The position numbers were made by a program, and so were the translations under genes. A stretch of 64,000 nucleotides of DNA from Cephalotus follicularis (taxonomy: Eukaryota; Streptophyta; Magnoliopsida; Oxalidales; Cephalotaceae). Numbering within the stretch: the stretch's first letter is position 1; every line of letters begins with the position of its first letter. Below are positions 60,427 to 64,000 of the stretch, piece by piece. The DNA lies in assembly GCA_001972305.1 (NCBI GenBank), contig BDDD01000571.1, positions 124,001-188,000 of the forward strand, given 5' to 3'. Below the pieces are notes generated by a model. That model was not told the DNA's origin and made no database searches. It saw nothing but the letters and a program-made list of their open reading frames with translations.

Positions 60427-60904
60427 TGTTGATGTCAAAATCAACAACACAACAGTCCCCCACGTGTAGAGGTTTGATTTGTTGAAGGAAACGCGCTGAA
60501 TGCTCCAAAAAAAGTGTTGGAATGGGGTTTTACGATTCTCCCTGCACATAAGAAGCAAACTAAACGAAGGTCCATAAGGTTTACTCCCGGGGACACTCCG
60601 ATGCTTAAGTCAGATAGTGGCAAAGAAGATACATTAAGGTAGTTTAAGTGTATAATTGACCGACCTGTGTATAGTATTTATTTGGGGTATTTATAGGATG
60701 ACTTGGCTGTAACTGCCTTTACTTGCATTACGGAGATGATTATGAGTCCCTAAAAAACGGTCGAGAATCTCGTCCATTTCCCTATTTGGCACTGGGGCAT
60801 TATCTTGTGCGTTATCATTTTAGATTTTAAATGGCGTGACCACGTGACTGTAGTTCTATATGACACATGACAGCGTCTTATTTGGGTAAAATTTTTTCCA
60901 TATC

Positions 60905-60905
<1 letters not shown>
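60427..60905 (-). repeat. 5' LTR of the full Tat element
   Basis: It is the partner of 50674-51151, with TG/CA ends (TGTTGATGTCAAAATCAACA at left, CCATATCA at right). The primer binding site lies two bases beyond its left border. Confidence 0.9.
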
Positions 60906-60936
<31 letters not shown>

Positions 60937-61006
60937 GAACAAAACTTTGGCTGATTTGAAATTACCAATCCCAAAACCCATAAAATAATTAGCTAAACTT
61001 AAAGTC

Positions 61007-61064
<58 letters not shown>
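60906..61064. repeat. Microsatellites and short AT-rich gap
   Basis: A (TA)n tract (60906-60930), about 80 bp of single-copy-looking DNA, then a (CA)n tract (about 61009-61053) running into (TA)n up to the copia LTR. The short stretch 60933-60945 is the inverted complement of 50639-50651, on the other side of the Tat element. Confidence 0.8.
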
Positions 61065-61065
<1 letters not shown>

Positions 61066-62656
61066 GTTTGGTCTCGACAATTAAAGAAATAGGTAGCAAC
61101 CAAAAGTTAAAAATAGGCAGCGACACTATATATGAAAACAAGAGAGCAAGGCAAAAGCGATTCTTTCAGCAGCTTCTTACGATTTTCTCTAAGGTTTGGG
61201 TATATAGTTAAGGCTATATTTTCATCACATAATTTATATATTTGAGAATTTGTTGATTTGTTTATTATCTCCACATATTTTTAATCCCAATATTGGTGAT
61301 AGTAAAAGTTGATTCCTCTTCACCCATGGACGTAGGTTTCACATCGTAACTGAACTACGTTACATTTTTGTCTTCTATTTATTTTATTCCGCTTGCATAT
61401 GTTATTCTATTGATTTCGTTAGAGGAGAAAATTTAACATAACAAACTGGTATCAGAGCGAGGTTTGCTGGCCAGTGACTTCATGGCTTCGTCGTCGTCAA
61501 TGAAGTTTGATGTTGATAAATTTGATCAAAACAACAGTTTTAGTTTGTGGCAAGTTCGTATGATTTCCATTCTGACACAACAAGGGTTGAAGAATGTTTT
61601 GTTTAGGAAATCAAAGAAGCTTGTTACTATGTCCTAGGAGGATTGGGAAGAAATGGATGATAAAACTCTTTTGGCTATCCAGCTTTGTTTGTTGAATGAG
61701 GTTATGCAGGAGGTTTTGGCAGAAAAGACAGCGTCCGATTTGTGATCGAAATTGCAGAATTTGTATTTAACAAAGTCTCTTACAAATAGGCTCTTGTTGA
61801 AGCAATGACTGTATGCATTACGCATGTCTGAAGATACTTCAGTAAAATCTCATATTGCTGAATTTAATTCTATTATGACTGATTTAAATAGAATTAATGT
61901 TAAACTTCAGGATGAAGATCAACCCCTATTATTATTATGTTCTTTGTCATTCTCTTGCAAACACTTTAGGGACACTATGATTTATGGTAGAGAAACTCTT
62001 TCCATTGAGGATGTCAAAACTAACCTGCAGAGTAAAGTTAAAATTGATGGTGAGTTGACGTTAAGTGGAAAGGATGATCAGGGTGTCGGTTTGGTTGCTA
62101 GAGAACGTCCTACAGATAGGGGCTCAAAGAATAATAAAAATAGGTCACAGTCAAATTCTAAATATAGGAATTTGATCTCTAATTACTGCAAGAAGAAAGG
62201 ATACGTCAAGACTGATTGTTTCAAGTTGAAAAATAAGCAGAAAGCTGAAGATAATACTAAGTCCCAGAAGGGGAAAGAAAAATCCGTTGAAGCCAGTATT
62301 GCAGAGGTTGAGAGTGATTATGATTTTCTTCTAACTGTCGATGATAAGAATAGCCATTTAGATGCGTGGGTTCTCGACTCAGGATGTTCATATCACATGT
62401 GCCCCCATAAGGATTTGTTCACCACAGATGAGCCAATTTAAGGTAGAGTAGTTTTAATGGGTAATAATGCTTCCTGCAAAATTGTTGGGATAGAGACAGT
62501 TAAAATTAAAATGCATGATGATATTGTCAGAATTTTGGGAGAAATCAGGCATGTTTCAGATTTAAAGAAAAATCTAATCTCTTTAGGTTCTTTTGATGCT
62601 AAAGGGTACAAGTATTATGGTGGAGACGGAGTTTTAAAAATAGCAGGGGTGCTATT
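61065..62656 (+). mobile_element. Ty1/copia element, 5' part
   Basis: The 5' LTR is 61065-61438 (TGTTTGGTCTCGACAATT to AAAATTTAACA). The primer site TGGTATCAGAGC (61447-61458) is the common initiator-methionine tRNA site of copia elements. Gag follows from about 61480 (MKFDVDKFDQNNSFSLWQVRM, a UBN2-type gag), with a CCHC-type knuckle YCKKKGYVKTDCF (about 62185) and the protease motif WVLDSGCSYHMC (about 62367-62402). Next is the start of the region before integrase (SLGSFDAKGYKYYGGDGVLK), reminiscent of the Tork/TNT1 group. It is cut by an LTR at 62657 and continues off the window. It is a fossil with a few breaks. Confidence 0.88.
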
Positions 62657-64000
62657 TGTAACGCCCCGACCCGAGTCCACTTTATGCTCAAAGCGAGCCT
62701 CGAGGAATCGGTGCGTTACGTGGGTGTGACCTTTGACCGTCAAATCGTTTAATCATTTAACGATCCATTAACCATTTAATTTTAACTTAGATTTAAAACC
62801 TAACATCATTACTCAACAGAAATATCGCATCGTATTCAATAACTTCACAGGATCACAATATGCTTACATATTTGATCTCCAAATTTCAAAGATATCATAT
62901 TCTCATTATCATAATCATTTCTAATACTTTTATCGTTTGTACATCACTTGGCATATAACCTTACACAGCGGAAAAACATAAACTTATTACATCATAAAGC
63001 AATCATATGCATTACTCACCTTTACCATTAACTTCTCATACTCTCAAGTATGTTCAATAACTTTTGATATCATTATCTTACATAAAAACATCATAACCTA
63101 TAGCATTCATTTCCTTACCTTAACATCTATACATCGTTTATCATAAAATGTTACATGGTGGAAAACATTAACACATGACATTAAAACATAACTTCATAGC
63201 ATATCATACTTCCTTTCCGATACTTCGTTTACGAACTTTCATAAAAGCTCACAATATTCATGCTAGAAATTTCCTGGAAATTCATTTAAAAACAAAACAT
63301 TGAAAGGAATGAGCTCAAATAACCCAGCAAGGATCTTAGTCATAAAACGTCATTGAAATCCGTTGTATTTGATAATCATTATCAAAATGTTTGAAATCAT
63401 ACATTTCAATACATCATTGAAAATCATCTTCTAGTTTTATAAAACTAGTACATTTCACTGTCAAAATACTCTTTTCTGAAAACTTTCATAAAAAAAGAAC
63501 ATTTCTAAAACCATAAATTTTCTGGTGTATAACACCGACATATTTGAAAACAATCAAAAACGTTTTCCAATCATACCTTCTTTTGGCTTGTATCACAGCC
63601 ATACTTGAAAACATCATTAAAATCATTTTCTGGTATATTTCATAAAACCAGAACATTTCACATTCTTTTTCTTTTTCTGATCATATCTCATGATTCAGAA
63701 CATTTCATAAAACTTAATGGTCGTGAACCTTTAATGAACCCTTTCACACCGCTTCACCGGGGCATTGTGCACTCTCCGATTACTATCCTTACATCACATG
63801 GATGTCCGTGAGCATCTCGTTCCGTTCCCCTTGGATCGCAATCCAAGGGTGGTTCATTCATTAATCTTTACTAGATTAATCCTCACTGGATCGCAATCCA
63901 GTAGTTGTTCATGTCATAAATTCATTTCATAAAACATTTCTTAATACTTTGAGTGACCAACTCAAAGCATTCATAACACATTTCTCTTCATTTGAGTAGT
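62657..64000 (-). mobile_element. LTR inserted in the copia element, runs off the window
   Basis: The border TGTAACGCCCCGACCCGAG resembles the complement of the family A LTR 3' end (TGTCACGCCCCGAACCG), so this is the 3' end of a related LTR lying on the minus strand. It breaks the copia reading after GVLF. The 5 bp before it are CTATT; the matching flank is off the window. It is AT-rich, with a foldback array at 63828-63967. No coding part is seen in the window, so a solo LTR or a full element are both possible. Confidence 0.7.
63828..63967. repeat. Run of four short foldbacks inside an LTR
   Basis: Four exact inverted repeats follow each other: CCCTTGGAT/ATCCAAGGG around CGCA (63828-63849), ATTAATC/GATTAAT (63860-63880), ACTGGAT/ATCCAGT around CGCA (63885-63902) and CTTTGAGT/ACTCAAAG (63947-63967). 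They seem to be diverged units of a tandem array like the zones in the other LTRs. Confidence 0.7.

Larger units (their letters stand above)
50674..60905 (-). mobile_element. Full-length Tat-lineage Ty3/gypsy element
   Basis: Two LTRs of about 478 bp (50674-51151 and 60427-60905) and an exact 5-bp duplication TATAT (50669-50673, 60906-60910) define a 10.2-kb element. Parts on the minus strand: primer site next to the 5' LTR (about 60424-60408, TGGCGCCGTCTGTGAG); gag (about 60385-58770) with the CWYHHDHGHDTEEC motif; protease (about 58510, DSGSS); reverse transcriptase (about 57880-57180); RNase H (about 57030-56640); a second, archaeal-type RNase H (about 56470-56250, NNEAEWEALI), diagnostic of Tat; and integrase (about 56080-54850). 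An antisense ORF lies on the plus strand (51661-53993). The LTRs differ by about 12% by hand count, so the insertion is several million years old at usual plant rates. It is a fossil with roughly ten or more breaks. Confidence 0.92.

Noticed and set aside
1-64000. tRNA, rRNA, riboswitch or bacterial-type operon signals
   Set aside because: None could be supported by reading the sequence. A tRNAscan-SE or Rfam search would be needed to exclude small RNA genes firmly.

Overview
This is a repeat-rich stretch of nuclear DNA from a flowering plant, probably a eudicot. The basis is one spliced nuclear gene for a plastid ribosomal protein and many plant-type transposons (chromovirus and Tat-lineage Ty3/gypsy, Ty1/copia, CACTA, hAT). 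I see only one host gene that looks intact. No rRNA, tRNA, CRISPR array or bacterial-type operon was seen.

Layout. 1-4247: the 3' part of a Tekay-like chromovirus with its long 3' LTR, inserted in a Tat-lineage element whose remainder runs to 10707. 11018-34927: a Russian doll. A hAT transposon (8-bp target duplication CTTTAATT) holds a CACTA transposon (3-bp duplication AAT). The CACTA holds two Tekay-type solo LTRs, two LTR-like insertions of a second family, a related 3.7-kb CACTA and a 0.4-kb CACTA. Removing the inserts leaves a hAT of about 3.1 kb and a CACTA of about 6.0 kb, both normal sizes for complete elements. 34928-37556: AT-rich intergenic DNA. 37557-40631, minus strand: a five-exon gene for plastid ribosomal protein L19 whose exons add up to exactly 219 codons plus a stop. 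41891-45555, minus: a decayed hAT of the TTF/MYM zinc-finger type. 46791-50383: a small non-autonomous hAT-like element (8-bp duplication GGTCCAAT) split by a minus-oriented solo LTR. 50674-60905, minus: a full-length Tat element with both LTRs, dual RNase H and an antisense extra ORF. 61065-62656: the 5' part of a Ty1/copia element, cut by a further LTR that runs off the right edge.

How the parts relate. The Tat and copia elements, the CACTA and the hAT each carry recognisable coding remnants, but all appear decayed. Many insertions keep exact target-site duplications, so the order of events can be read directly: hAT first, then CACTA, then LTR elements and further CACTAs. I found no new defence or enzymatic system. 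The notable points are the nesting depth, the shared layout of the two Tat copies (antisense ORF plus tandem arrays at the same place), the repeat arrays and foldbacks inside the LTRs, and a long-intron essential gene between transposon blocks.

LTR elements are described only as fossils. All alignments were done by eye.
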